A stretch of 64,000 bases of DNA from Cellvibrionaceae bacterium (GCA_021151695.1 JAGKWU010000014.1:80554-144553), one strand, 5' to 3'. Counted from the first letter of the stretch, positions 26,349 to 34,821 are shown. The notes: generated by a model from the letters alone, not told the origin. Made by a program: numbers and translations.

Positions 26349-27444
26349 ATTAATGCGCCTGTTAGGCGCCGCATTTGCCCAGATACTGCTGTTGTTAGCA
26401 CTACGGGTAAATGCTGAACCTTATCTCGCGGTCAAAAACAATTTGCAGTGCGCCGCCTGCCATGTAAACCCGATAGGTGGGGGTGCGCGCACCGCTTACG
26501 GCGCGCTCTATGGGACACAAATGTTGCCACAGCACGCTGGCAGCGGCACGCAATTTGATGCGGGAAATATCAGTGATACTTTTCGTATAGGCGCCAACTT
26601 CCGTGCAAATTATTACCAGCACGATAGTGATGAGGATAGCGCGGGCGATACCAAAACCTTTCAAACTCAAACTGGCCAGGTGTATTTTATTTTCCAGCCA
26701 AAGGATTCGCGCTTTACGCTCTATGTGGACGAACAAATTGCACCCGGCACGGCGCTGAATCGTGAGACCTTTATTTTGGCGCGCCTCGGCGATAACTATT
26801 ACGTTAAAGCAGGAAAACTAATGCTGCCCTACGGCATTCGGCTGGAGGACAACACGGCATTTATTCGCCAGGCGTCGGGCATTAACTTCCAAAACAGCGA
26901 TAATGGTGTCGAGTTGGGTTTGCAATACACCAATACCTTGATCAATTTTGCCATCAGCAACGGCACTACCGGGCTAACCAATGACGATAAACGCATGCAG
27001 TATCTCGGACGAATTGAATATCTGCACGGCAATTGGCGAGTTGGTGCCAGCGCAATTGTAAACGATGCAGAACTCGGTCAGCGCCGCATGTTTAATATCT
27101 TTGGCGGTTTTAATTGGTTGGGCTTTACGTTTTTGGCAGAGGCAGATCATATTGCGGATGAGTCGGTAAGTTTTGTGCCTGATACTTATCAAAAACAGCG
27201 TGTTGGTCTGTTCGAAATTAACCGTGAGCTAACCAAAGGCGTCAACCTGAAATTCACCACCGAGTATCTCGACCCGGACAGCAACATCGCCGAAAACCAA
27301 CGCACCCGCAATTCGCTACTGGTGGAATACACGCCTTTCTCGAATCTGCAGCTAAGAGTGGGTTTGCGTAAAGGTGAAGATATTCCACAGCGAGTAGAAG
27401 ATAACTACAGAGATTTTTTTGCGCAGCTGCATTTTTATTATTAA
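26332..27444 (+). CDS. Outer-membrane beta-barrel with N-terminal CxxCH haem motif
   Basis: A 370-residue exported protein. A signal peptide (cleavage near VNAEP) is followed by CAACH (Cys40, Cys43, His44) in the block NLQCAACHVNPIGGG, then many alternating amphipathic strands and a C-terminal aromatic-ended strand (FFAQLHFYY), as in outer-membrane porins. The ATG at 26332 has GGAGG upstream and lies inside the end of the preceding haem lipoprotein gene; the open frame extends further upstream, but that would remove the signal peptide from the N-terminus. A haem at the mouth of a barrel would suit electron transfer across the outer membrane or haem-linked uptake; both are inferences. I do not know a named family. 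Confidence 0.78.
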   Translation: MFTHSKLMRLLGAAFAQILLLLALRVNAEPYLAVKNNLQCAACHVNPIGGGARTAYGALYGTQMLPQHAGSGTQFDAGNISDTFRIGANFRANYYQHDSDEDSAGDTKTFQTQTGQVYFIFQPKDSRFTLYVDEQIAPGTALNRETFILARLGDNYYVKAGKLMLPYGIRLEDNTAFIRQASGINFQNSDNGVELGLQYTNTLINFAISNGTTGLTNDDKRMQYLGRIEYLHGNWRVGASAIVNDAELGQRRMFNIFGGFNWLGFTFLAEADHIADESVSFVPDTYQKQRVGLFEINRELTKGVNLKFTTEYLDPDSNIAENQRTRNSLLVEYTPFSNLQLRVGLRKGEDIPQRVEDNYRDFFAQLHFYY

Positions 27445-27500
27445 TTTTACTCGCAGGTGTTCGAGGGAATATGTCATTACGTTTCCGCGAATTATCTACA

Positions 27501-27582
27501 TCGTCATTCCCGTAGGGAATCCAGCGCCTTTGATTTTGAGAGGTATTTTTTAAAGGCACTGGATTCCCTACAGGAATGACGG
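27501..27582. repeat. Long inverted repeat, MITE-like
   Basis: Left arm 27501-27528 begins TCGTCATTCCCGTAGGGAAT; right arm 27555-27582 is its approximate reverse complement. It sits between two convergent genes and may also act as their terminator. The outer TCGTCAT ends resemble those of the copies near 13147, 51763, 53541 and 56047. Confidence 0.75.
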
Positions 27583-27608
27583 AGGTTCTAGCGGTCATTG
27601 AGTATAGC

Positions 27609-28859
27609 TTAAAGATTATAGGTGTAATCCAAATACACCTTCCGCGTATGCGGCTGCGCAGAATCTTCCGGCTCAAAATATGCCAGGCGAAGTGATACAG
27701 CATGCTTGCGATTAAATTTGTACATCACATCAAGATCCGCTTCATCGCCCAAGCGTTCGCCACCATCGTAAGCGTGGAAAATATGGTAACGCGCATCCAC
27801 GCGGAAAGGCGAGGCGCGCCAGAGCAGGCGCAGTGATGAATCTTTTACGCCTGTGTCGGGTGTTGTGCCGAATTTATTGGCCCAGCCCATAAAATCGTAG
27901 AGCGAGCCCAGCGGTGTGATAAAGGGAATATTCTTGTCAGCACCCATAACTTCATAGCGGCCGCTGAACTCCAGCGAATTAATACCAATCCCGGCATCCA
28001 GTAAATAATAAGGTACTCGCGGTGCATCAATTATCGCGCTGCGTTTTTGTGTGGCCACTTCAGTTTGTACGCGATATTTGAACAGGTCGCCTTTAAAATT
28101 AAAGCTGTAGCTCGCACCAAAGGTATCGCTGGAGTCGCTGGTTAAATCTTTGTTGCGCAGGCGATATGCGTAGCCTACGAGTTGCGAATAATCCCACTCA
28201 TTCCATTCCAGATGGAGCAAATGGGTGTTGTGCTCATGATCGCCGAGCAGGGCAGCGGGGCGCGGTATTTTCGGCGGCGGTTCGCCCCAATAATCGGTGC
28301 CGCTGTAGCCTGCATCGTAAACATAATTGTCGCGATCAGCTTGATCACCAAAAATGCGATTGACGTTGGCGATGTAGCTGTAGCTGATAGATGAATTGCT
28401 CTGCCATTTAAAAACGCTGTGCAGCGCATCAAAGGTTTGTTCGTTTTGCCATAGCCCATTGCCACCAATAAAACGCTGGTTATCAAATGCCAGGCGCTGG
28501 CGGCCGAGTTTGATTTGTGCATCCTCAAGCTTATAACTGACGAAGGCCTGGTTGATATCGCCACCCGGTGCATCGGCAATCATAGGTTTGCGGCTGGCAT
28601 CCACACCGTCGAAGCGCTCGCCTGGCCAAAAACTTTGTACGTAATCCAGTTCGAGCAATGTGCCCAGTTGTTCTGTCCATTGTGATTTCACATCAACGCG
28701 CAGCAAGGTAGATATATCTTTTCCGGTATCGCCATCGCTCACTTCGGCGTAGCGGGTGCGATTGGCAAATTCGAATTGGTGGGTTGCCTCTTCAGCGGCT
28801 TGCACACCCAGCGTTGTAGTGGCGAATAACCAGAGGAGCTTATGCAGTGATTTCATCAT
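27609..28859 (-). CDS. Outer-membrane beta-barrel, alginate-export-like
   Basis: A 416-residue exported protein with a signal peptide ending near VQAAEE, then a pattern of amphipathic strands and a final YTYNL strand. The blocks DAQIKLGRQRLAFDNQRFIGG and LLWRASPFRVDARYHIF resemble the alginate-export/porin family, so passage of small molecules or oligosaccharides is likely. Starts at 28859 or 28856 (tandem ATGs) follow AGGA; a TTG at 28877 is upstream. The start lies five bases after the stop of the leucine-rich-repeat gene, which shows co-transcription in the sigma/anti-sigma operon. Substrate unknown. Confidence 0.8.
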   Translation of the reverse strand: MMKSLHKLLWLFATTTLGVQAAEEATHQFEFANRTRYAEVSDGDTGKDISTLLRVDVKSQWTEQLGTLLELDYVQSFWPGERFDGVDASRKPMIADAPGGDINQAFVSYKLEDAQIKLGRQRLAFDNQRFIGGNGLWQNEQTFDALHSVFKWQSNSSISYSYIANVNRIFGDQADRDNYVYDAGYSGTDYWGEPPPKIPRPAALLGDHEHNTHLLHLEWNEWDYSQLVGYAYRLRNKDLTSDSSDTFGASYSFNFKGDLFKYRVQTEVATQKRSAIIDAPRVPYYLLDAGIGINSLEFSGRYEVMGADKNIPFITPLGSLYDFMGWANKFGTTPDTGVKDSSLRLLWRASPFRVDARYHIFHAYDGGERLGDEADLDVMYKFNRKHAVSLRLAYFEPEDSAQPHTRKVYLDYTYNL

Positions 28860-28864
28860 CAATC

Positions 28865-29557
28865 CTACTGGTGCCAATCTTTCGTATTGCCGTTGTGCAA
28901 AAAGGTCACGCCTTTTAGCTTGTCCATGTCTTCGTAAAGTTTGTCTGGCATGGGGTTCTGGCGTACATCCATATAGTTCATTTTGGGCATGCGATAAATA
29001 TCGATAGTCACCATTTTATTATCGAACATATACAGCTTTTCCAGCTCGGGCAGGTCGGTGTAAATGAAGTCGGTGATCTGGTTGTTGTTGGCTTTAAAAG
29101 TTTTCAGCTTGGGCAAATTGTGCAGTTCCAGGGTTTTAAGCTGATTGCCAAAAGCGAGGAAATTATCCAATTCGGGAAAATCTTTTAATTGCAAGCGGGT
29201 GAGTTTGTTTTTGGCGAGATTGAGCTGGGTAAGCTTGGGCAATTTTATCGCCGGGAAGTCGCTAATGACATTGTTGTAGAGCGACAGCTTTTGCAAATTG
29301 ACCAACTGCTCTATGCCATCGACGCTGACGATATTCTGGTTGTGGCATTCCAGCGCGGTAATGTCCTGTACAGTCTGCCAGTTATTTTTAGCGGCAGTTT
29401 GCTCTACGCAGAAGCGCAGCTTTTCGTCTTTAATGTTGAGTTCCAGCGCTTGGCTTGTGCTGGCGACAAATAGAAAAAGCGCGTTAAACCATAAGCCTCG
29501 AATAAGTAATGCGCCTCGAATAAGCAAAGCGCTTCGAATAATCAATGTTGTGTCCAT
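28865..29557 (-). CDS. Exported leucine-rich-repeat protein
   Basis: A 230-residue protein with an N-terminal signal segment and a series of about seven short leucine-rich repeats (for example LVNLQKLSLYNN, LPKLTQLNLAKNKL, LPELEKLYMFDNKM), the internalin-like SDS22 pattern. Two cysteines precede the repeats. Such proteins usually bind other proteins. The signal sequence is unusual because it contains a repeated six-residue unit (LLIRGA) encoded by three 18-base tandem repeats at 29495-29548. It is the third gene of the ECF sigma operon, 33 bases after the anti-sigma gene. A periplasmic or surface sensing role is possible but not proven. Confidence 0.78.
   Translation of the reverse strand: MDTTLIIRSALLIRGALLIRGLWFNALFLFVASTSQALELNIKDEKLRFCVEQTAAKNNWQTVQDITALECHNQNIVSVDGIEQLVNLQKLSLYNNVISDFPAIKLPKLTQLNLAKNKLTRLQLKDFPELDNFLAFGNQLKTLELHNLPKLKTFKANNNQITDFIYTDLPELEKLYMFDNKMVTIDIYRMPKMNYMDVRQNPMPDKLYEDMDKLKGVTFLHNGNTKDWHQ
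29495..29548. repeat. Three 18-bp tandem repeats inside LRR signal-peptide region
   Basis: Three consecutive 18-base units (starting GCCTCGAATAAG, GCCTCGAATAAG and GCTTCGAATAAT) encode six-residue repeats in the signal segment. Unit number could change without breaking the frame. Confidence 0.75.
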
Positions 29558-29590
29558 CGTAAGTCCTGTAAAAAACGAGCAGTCCCTCGC

Positions 29591-30301
29591 TTACAAGGTT
29601 TGTGTTTTATCCAAAAACACGCAGGCGCCTTTGGCCAATATTTTTTCGCTGGGTTCATCCAGCGGTGAGCCGCCGGGCTCCTCTTCGGTTAACCAGAGAT
29701 AGGCCGCGTCGCGAATTAAATGTACGTGAGTATCGTTGAGCGTCATTTCACGTTGATCCGCTCGCGTGAAGACGGCAAGCGAACGTATCTGGCCATCGTT
29801 GCGCGAGACAGCCCATAGTTGCAGATTTTTGTCCGGCGAAACCTTTAACGCTTCCCATTTCAGTGACAGATGATGCGCTGTCAGTGAGCTAAGTGCTGTT
29901 AACACTGGAGTACCCTTGGTGTCGGTAAGTACAGCGACATAATTCGGGCTCGGCGGTATTGAGTGTTGCAGTGGTGAGATTAGCATGATCGCCAGTGCAA
30001 CCACACTGAAGGCCGCACTTGCTATTGGCAGCCACCAGCTCTGCCACCATTTGCTTTTGCTGTCGGCAGTTTTGCTTGTGGTATTGATGCGCGCTTCTAT
30101 CGCCTTCCAGGTGGCGAGATCGGTGGGACGCTCTTCGCGAATATCGCTCATGGCGATCAACTCCTCCTCCCAAAAATTAACGCGCCCTTGCAAATGCGCA
30201 TCGCGCAATAAGCGTTCACTAAACGCTTTGCGCTCATCGCCGCGCATAACGCCGGACACGTAATCAAACGCCAGTTGGTCGTCTGTGTGCAGTTCGCTCA
30301 T
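29591..30301 (-). CDS. Anti-sigma factor (RskA-like)
   Basis: A 236-residue, single-pass membrane protein. The N-terminal cytoplasmic part (about 1-90) matches the anti-sigma domain, with the LAFDYVSGVMRGDERKAFSE segment typical of RskA/COG5343. A transmembrane helix (about 93-115, WWLPIASAAFSVVALAIML) is followed by a periplasmic RskA domain (LQLWAVSRNDGQIRSLAVF). The ATG at 30301 overlaps the TGA of the sigma factor gene as ATGA, so the two are translationally coupled. An in-frame ATG at 30316 is less likely. It would hold the neighbouring ECF factor inactive until a cell-envelope signal arrives. Confidence 0.88.
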   Translation of the reverse strand: MSELHTDDQLAFDYVSGVMRGDERKAFSERLLRDAHLQGRVNFWEEELIAMSDIREERPTDLATWKAIEARINTTSKTADSKSKWWQSWWLPIASAAFSVVALAIMLISPLQHSIPPSPNYVAVLTDTKGTPVLTALSSLTAHHLSLKWEALKVSPDKNLQLWAVSRNDGQIRSLAVFTRADQREMTLNDTHVHLIRDAAYLWLTEEEPGGSPLDEPSEKILAKGACVFLDKTQTL

Positions 30302-30930
30302 AGCGCCTCCAGGCATTGTTTTAAACGCTCGGCGCCGCGATGTAGCCAGGATTTTACGGTGTTGACGTTGGTGGAAAACTGCTGCGCGATTTCTTCGCGC
30401 GTGTGGCCGTACAAATAGGCCAGTTCAATGCTGCGCCTGATGTTGTCTCCCAGCGTGCTGAGGCAGCGGTGGAGGTGAAAGTTGAGCTGGAGTTTGTGCA
30501 CATCTGCCTCTGGATTGGCTGGGCCGGGAATGGATTCTATGTCGTCGTCATCACCAAAACTTCTGAATTTCTGTCGCAGGCGCTGCTCGCTGTCCAGTCT
30601 GTCCAGAGCGCGATAGCGCGCGATGCTCGCCAGCCAGGTAAGCGGTTTGGACAAATGCGGGCGGTAGCTGCCGGCGTTGCTCCATATCTGGATAAACGCT
30701 TCTTGCAGCACATCGGCCGCCGCTTCATCGGAGCGCAAAATGCGAAAGGCGATGGCATTCAGATAAGGGCCAATCCGCTCAAACAGTTGCTTGAGCGCCG
30801 CCTGGTCGCGCAGGGCGCAACGACCGATAAGGTTGGTCAGCTCCCGGTCGCGCGCGCTGGTCTCATCATTACTTGGCTGGCGATTTTCCATTGTCCGGAT
30901 ATCCGGGGCTTTAGCGCTAATGGGTTTCAT
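30298..30930 (-). CDS. ECF RNA polymerase sigma factor
   Basis: A 210-residue extracytoplasmic-function sigma factor. The sigma2 region (about 50-115) has DVLQEAFIQIW and PLTWLASIARYRALD; the sigma4 region (about 150-205) has RSIELAYLYGHTREEIAQ and VNTVKSWLHRGAERLKQCL, the helix-turn-helix that reads the -35 element. It follows the SigK/RskA arrangement, with the anti-sigma factor immediately downstream and overlapping by four bases. GGAAGGAT precedes the ATG. First gene of an operon that continues with a leucine-rich-repeat protein and a beta-barrel, which are likely regulated members of its own regulon. Confidence 0.93.
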   Translation of the reverse strand: MKPISAKAPDIRTMENRQPSNDETSARDRELTNLIGRCALRDQAALKQLFERIGPYLNAIAFRILRSDEAAADVLQEAFIQIWSNAGSYRPHLSKPLTWLASIARYRALDRLDSEQRLRQKFRSFGDDDDIESIPGPANPEADVHKLQLNFHLHRCLSTLGDNIRRSIELAYLYGHTREEIAQQFSTNVNTVKSWLHRGAERLKQCLEAL

Positions 30931-31128
30931 TAATCCTTCCGATAACCAACGGGCCTGTAAGAGTCTGGCCGGTAGTGGGTCAGTATAGTTGATCAGATGA
31001 TTGCACCTGGAGTGCGGCTTACCACTGCTATACGGTCACTGGCGGATAAGGTTGCAGGCGACTCGATAAAAATCCCGCTAAAACTTGCACCAGTACTCGC
31101 ATTGGTTATCCGCTCATATTCGCATGCT

Positions 31129-31142
31129 TGTAACCGGTTGCT
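31129..31142. promoter_or_regulatory. Candidate LacI-type operator, copy 3
   Basis: TGTAACCGGTTGCT matches the perfect palindrome TGTAACCGGTTACA at 12 of 14 bases. It lies about 320 bases before the GH5 mannanase start. Confidence 0.45.
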
Positions 31143-31165
31143 ATACGAGTCAGCTTTGATTAGTA

Positions 31166-31179
31166 TGTAACCGATTACC
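31166..31179. promoter_or_regulatory. Candidate LacI-type operator, copy 4
   Basis: TGTAACCGATTACC lies 37 bases from copy 3 and shares the CCGATTAC core with the site at 3200 upstream of the GH26 mannanase. Paired operators are common for LacI-family control. Confidence 0.5.
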
Positions 31180-31460
31180 TGTTGCTTCGACAGTATTTTT
31201 CCCAAGCTAATAATAATTCGGCAGGCATGTGCCCTCTGCGCACCCATTAATGCCGTCCTTGGGCGAAGTGAAGTTTCCGGTAGCTGTGTTGGCGTAATTC
31301 CTGTGTTTGCAGTTCCCTTATTCAATCTTGCCAAAAAATGCGGGCGGCTTTTGTTCGTCCACAAAAAATGTGGTGGTTGCGATGAGGGACCTGTGAGCGC
31401 ATTCAAACTCAACATTCAGCAGCGGCGTACCTGTCTCGCCGCCAACCGGAATTTATTATT

Positions 31461-33182
31461 ATGAAAAAGACCACACTGAAGTCGTTCCTGCGCAATTCCA
31501 TCAGTCTCGCTTTGAGCTCAACGCTGGCTATGTCGGCCTATGCCGGCTGGAGCGTTAACGGCACCAAGATCCTTGATCCTAACGGCAACAACTTTATCTA
31601 TCGCGGCATCAACCACGCCCACACCTGGTACACCAGCACCACTACCAAAGCCCTGAGCGACATTGCCGCCACCGGCGCTAACTCGGTACGTGTGGTGCTG
31701 AGTAACGGCACCCAGTGGACGCGCAACAGCGGCACCGATGTGGCCAATATCATCAGCCTCTGTAAGGCCAACAAGCTGGTGTGTGTGCTGGAAGTGCACG
31801 ACTCTACCGGTTACGGCGAGCAATCCACCGCGACCAACATTTCCAAAGCAGCGGAATACTGGGTTAGCTCTGATATCAAAAACGCCATCATCGGCCAGGA
31901 AGACTATGTGATTATCAACATAGCCAACGAGCCCTACGGCAACAGCACCAGCGCCGCCACCTACACCAGCGAGACCTCGGCGGCGATCAAAACCCTGCGT
32001 AATGCCGGCTTGACCCACCAGATCATGATCGATGCTCCCGCCTGGGGCCAGGATTGGGCCGGCGCCATGCGCGACAACGCCAACACCATCTTCCAGGCGG
32101 ACTCGCTCAGCAACACCATTTTCTCGGTGCACATGTACGAGGTGTACAACAACGCTACGACTATCCAGAACTATCTCACCAGCTTCCAGGCCACTGGCCG
32201 CGCGCTTTTGGTGGGTGAGTTTGGTACCGAGAACAACGGCAATAATGTGGATGAGGCATCCATTCTGTCGCTGACCCAGCAAATGGGCATCGGCTATATG
32301 GGTTGGAGCTGGAGCGGTAACGGCGGCTGCTGCACGGCGCTGGATATAGTGATCAACTTTGACCCTGCCAACCTGAGCACCTGGGGCAACTTCCTGATCA
32401 ACAGTGCCAACGGCATTAAAGCCACTTCCAAACTGGCGACTAACTATGGCGGGACGACCAACAGCTCGTCTTCCAGCGTGAAAACCAGCTCATCGGTAGC
32501 GACATCGACTTCATCCAGTGTGAAGACAAGTTCATCTGTGGCGACCAGTGTGGCGACGAGTACCTCTTCCAGCAGTTCTTCCGTTTCTGGCGGCGAGCAA
32601 TGCAACTGGTACGGCACTCTCTATCCGCTCTGCGCTACCACAACCAGTGGTTGGGGCTATGAAAATGGCAAGAGCTGTATCGCCCGCTCCACTTGCACAA
32701 GCCAGCCTGCGCCTTACGGTGTAGTGGGCGGTGCGACTAGCTCCAGCGTGGCGACGAGTGTGGCGACCAGCGTTGCAACCTCAAGCTCCAGCAAAACCTC
32801 CAGCAGCGTCGCGACTTCCAGTTCCGTTGCGACCAGCGTGGCTACCAGTAGCAAAACCTCAAGCTCATCCAGCTCCGCTGCCAGCGGTGGTATCAGCTGT
32901 ACTTATGTCGTGAGCAATTCCTGGGGTGCAGGCTTTACCGGTGCTATTCGTGTCACCAACAACGGCACCAGTACCCTCAACGGCTGGACTGCCAGCTGGC
33001 AATACAACGGCCCCAACCGCTTGACCAGCAGCTGGAATGCAACCGTTACCGGCTCGAACCCCTACAGCGCTACCAACCTCGCCTGGAACGGCAGCGTGGG
33101 CGCCGGCCAAACTGTTGAGTTTGGCTTCCAGGGCAACACCAATGGCGGTGCCACGGAAATACCCGCGGTGAGCTGTAAGTAA
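31461..33182 (+). CDS. Secreted GH5 endo-beta-mannanase with CBM10 and CBM2
   Basis: A 573-residue extracellular enzyme. The signal peptide ends at MSAYA. The GH5 domain (about 29-330) starts GWSVNGTKILDPNGNNFIYR and then GINHAHTWY, a signature of mannanase subfamily GH5_8; acid/base Glu157 (ANEPYG) and nucleophile Glu253 (VGEFGTE) are present. After a Ser/Thr-rich linker with SVATS repeats comes a CBM10 module (CNWYGTLYPLC to RSTC, about 381-415), a second linker and a C-terminal CBM2 (about 470-573, CTYVVSNSWGAGF to SCK). Both modules bind crystalline cellulose, which would hold the enzyme near mannan in plant cell walls. The architecture is typical of Cellvibrio mannanases. It shares operator-like motifs with the GH26 gene. 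Confidence 0.95.
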   Translation: MKKTTLKSFLRNSISLALSSTLAMSAYAGWSVNGTKILDPNGNNFIYRGINHAHTWYTSTTTKALSDIAATGANSVRVVLSNGTQWTRNSGTDVANIISLCKANKLVCVLEVHDSTGYGEQSTATNISKAAEYWVSSDIKNAIIGQEDYVIINIANEPYGNSTSAATYTSETSAAIKTLRNAGLTHQIMIDAPAWGQDWAGAMRDNANTIFQADSLSNTIFSVHMYEVYNNATTIQNYLTSFQATGRALLVGEFGTENNGNNVDEASILSLTQQMGIGYMGWSWSGNGGCCTALDIVINFDPANLSTWGNFLINSANGIKATSKLATNYGGTTNSSSSSVKTSSSVATSTSSSVKTSSSVATSVATSTSSSSSSVSGGEQCNWYGTLYPLCATTTSGWGYENGKSCIARSTCTSQPAPYGVVGGATSSSVATSVATSVATSSSSKTSSSVATSSSVATSVATSSKTSSSSSSAASGGISCTYVVSNSWGAGFTGAIRVTNNGTSTLNGWTASWQYNGPNRLTSSWNATVTGSNPYSATNLAWNGSVGAGQTVEFGFQGNTNGGATEIPAVSCK

Positions 33183-33191
33183 CCAGGAAAT

Positions 33192-33230
33192 AAAAAATCC
33201 CGCTATGGAGCGCCATGGCGGGATTTTTTA
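33192..33230 (+). terminator. Terminator after GH5 mannanase
   Basis: A 17-bp stem (AAAAAATCCCGCTATGG paired with CCATGGCGGGATTTTTT, one G-T wobble) with the four-base loop AGCG and a T-rich tail. Confidence 0.93.
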
Positions 33231-33295
33231 TTTTTGGACAGGTACACATTTGAGTTAGGATTCGTGTCGACCAATCTCACGAGCCGACCTGCTTT

Positions 33296-33781
33296 ATGAC
33301 CGAAGAAATTCTCAGCGCCGATTTGTCCAATCCCCAGCACGCCTCTGCCATCATCTATCTCCTCAACGAATACGCCCGCGACATTATGGGCGGTGGCGAA
33401 GATTTGTCGGATTACACCAAAGCCAATTTAATCCGCGAATTACAACAGCGCCCCGGCGTACACATAGTGCTGGCATTTATCGACGGCAAACCCGCTGGCC
33501 TCGCCAATTGTTTTGAGGGCTTCTCCACCTTTGCCTGCAAACCTTTATTAAATATTCACGATATTACTGTTGCCCCGGAATTTCGCGGGCGCGGCTTGTC
33601 GAAGAAAATCATGTACAAAGTAGAAGAGGTTGCACGGCAACTTGGTTGCTGCAAAGTGACATTGGAAGTGCTCGAAGGAAATAAAGTTGCCCAAAGTTTA
33701 TATGCAACTTGCGGCTATGCAGGTTACTCATTAGATCCGCAAATGGGGAACGCGCTTTTTTGGCAGAAGAAACTTCCATAG
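33296..33781 (+). CDS. GNAT family N-acetyltransferase
   Basis: A 161-residue cytoplasmic acetyl-CoA-dependent acetyltransferase. The acetyl-CoA binding motif A reads ITVAPEFRGRGLSKKIM (R/Q-x-x-G-x-G/A), and the C-terminal LEVLEGNKVAQSLYATCGYA is the usual motif B region. No signal peptide. The acceptor substrate cannot be deduced. It lies alone between the mannanase terminator and an unrelated exported protein. Confidence 0.9.
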   Translation: MTEEILSADLSNPQHASAIIYLLNEYARDIMGGGEDLSDYTKANLIRELQQRPGVHIVLAFIDGKPAGLANCFEGFSTFACKPLLNIHDITVAPEFRGRGLSKKIMYKVEEVARQLGCCKVTLEVLEGNKVAQSLYATCGYAGYSLDPQMGNALFWQKKLP

Positions 33782-33894
33782 CAATAATACTGACGCAGCA
33801 TTCAACTCCTAACTTGTTCTTACCCCGGTTTATCTTTAATGTCCGCCTGCGCTAAAGGAGCGCGTGATATTTATGGATTAAATCAGGAGTTACC

Positions 33895-34821
33895 ATGAAA
33901 AAGTATTTAGGTTTGACTGCAATCTTGTTTGCTTCATTGTTCGCATCAGCTGCCTGGGCATTGACGGGAGACATGAACGGTGATGGTTATGCGGATACTG
34001 TTTATATTGAAGGCGATTATCTCAAAGTAAAAGATGGGAAAACGCCATCGAATATTCGCGCCTATTATGTTGGCTCGGGCACGAAAACTTTGCGCAGCCT
34101 GGAGCAACTTGATGGTGATGCGGGATTGGAAGCCATTGTTGTAGTTGCCGGACAAAATTATCTCTATGTTGTCGACGACAATAACGGCTACCCGACCAAA
34201 TATTCAATTTATAGAAACGGCGCAACGGGTAATCAGGATTATCAAATCAGAGCAGTGGATCAAACCAATGGCACTGTGGGGAATGAAATTGTCGTTATGT
34301 TCCCCGGTGATAATTATATCTGGGTGATAAACCATTATGCTGCAACGCTCAACAATTATCTTGTTGGATCAAACCCGGCCTCTTTCACGCTGATTGATAC
34401 TGATGGTTATCCTGGCAAAGAAATTGTGTTGGGTTATGTTCCCGGCGGCAATGTCACTATAGTGTCAGCCAATTACAACGGTGTTAAAACCCCCTTTGTT
34501 CGTGATTATCACAAAAACGTTGGCAATGGCAGCTCGCAAATTTTCGGTTTTATGGATACCGATGGCAATCCGGCTGCTGAAATTGTGTTGGTATACCCGG
34601 GTTCTACAGCCATCAACGTGATTCGCGACTCATCCAATCCGTGGTCATATGGTGAGGATCGCAGCTTTGAACTCTATGGTGCTTTCCAGATTATTGACAC
34701 CAGCAAAAACCGTGATGGCGCCGCCGGAAATGAAATTTGCTATAAGTTGACATCAAGTAATACTTATAGAACCTTAAATGCGATTACCGGCACTATCAAC
34801 ACAGTTCCAAATTGTAATTAA
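33895..34821 (+). CDS. Exported FG-GAP/VCBS-like repeat protein of unknown function
   Basis: A 308-residue protein with a clear signal peptide (cleavage at AWA-LTGD) and an AGGAG ribosome-binding site. The mature part begins with a calcium-loop-like DMNGDGYADTV and has further D-x-D/N-x-G loops (DTDGYPGKEIV, DTDGNPAAEIV, NRDGAAGNEI), the pattern of FG-GAP or VCBS beta-propeller blades. Probably a secreted or periplasmic calcium-binding propeller fragment. No enzyme motif or close named family was recognised. A weak hairpin at 34836-34861 follows. Confidence 0.72.
   Translation: MKKYLGLTAILFASLFASAAWALTGDMNGDGYADTVYIEGDYLKVKDGKTPSNIRAYYVGSGTKTLRSLEQLDGDAGLEAIVVVAGQNYLYVVDDNNGYPTKYSIYRNGATGNQDYQIRAVDQTNGTVGNEIVVMFPGDNYIWVINHYAATLNNYLVGSNPASFTLIDTDGYPGKEIVLGYVPGGNVTIVSANYNGVKTPFVRDYHKNVGNGSSQIFGFMDTDGNPAAEIVLVYPGSTAINVIRDSSNPWSYGEDRSFELYGAFQIIDTSKNRDGAAGNEICYKLTSSNTYRTLNAITGTINTVPNCN

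Larger units (their letters stand above)
30931..31460. other. Divergent region between ECF sigma operon and GH5 mannanase
   Basis: About 530 bases. An open frame crosses 30993-31415 on the minus strand, but it lacks a ribosome-binding site and protein-like composition and I do not consider it a gene. Two CCGG/CCGA-centred operator-like motifs are listed separately. Promoters for both flanking genes must lie here. Confidence 0.5.

Noticed and set aside
30993..31415. A 140-codon minus-strand open frame in the ECF sigma/GH5 intergenic region.
   Set aside because: No ribosome-binding site, composition unlike a protein, and it covers the operator-like motifs of the GH5 gene.
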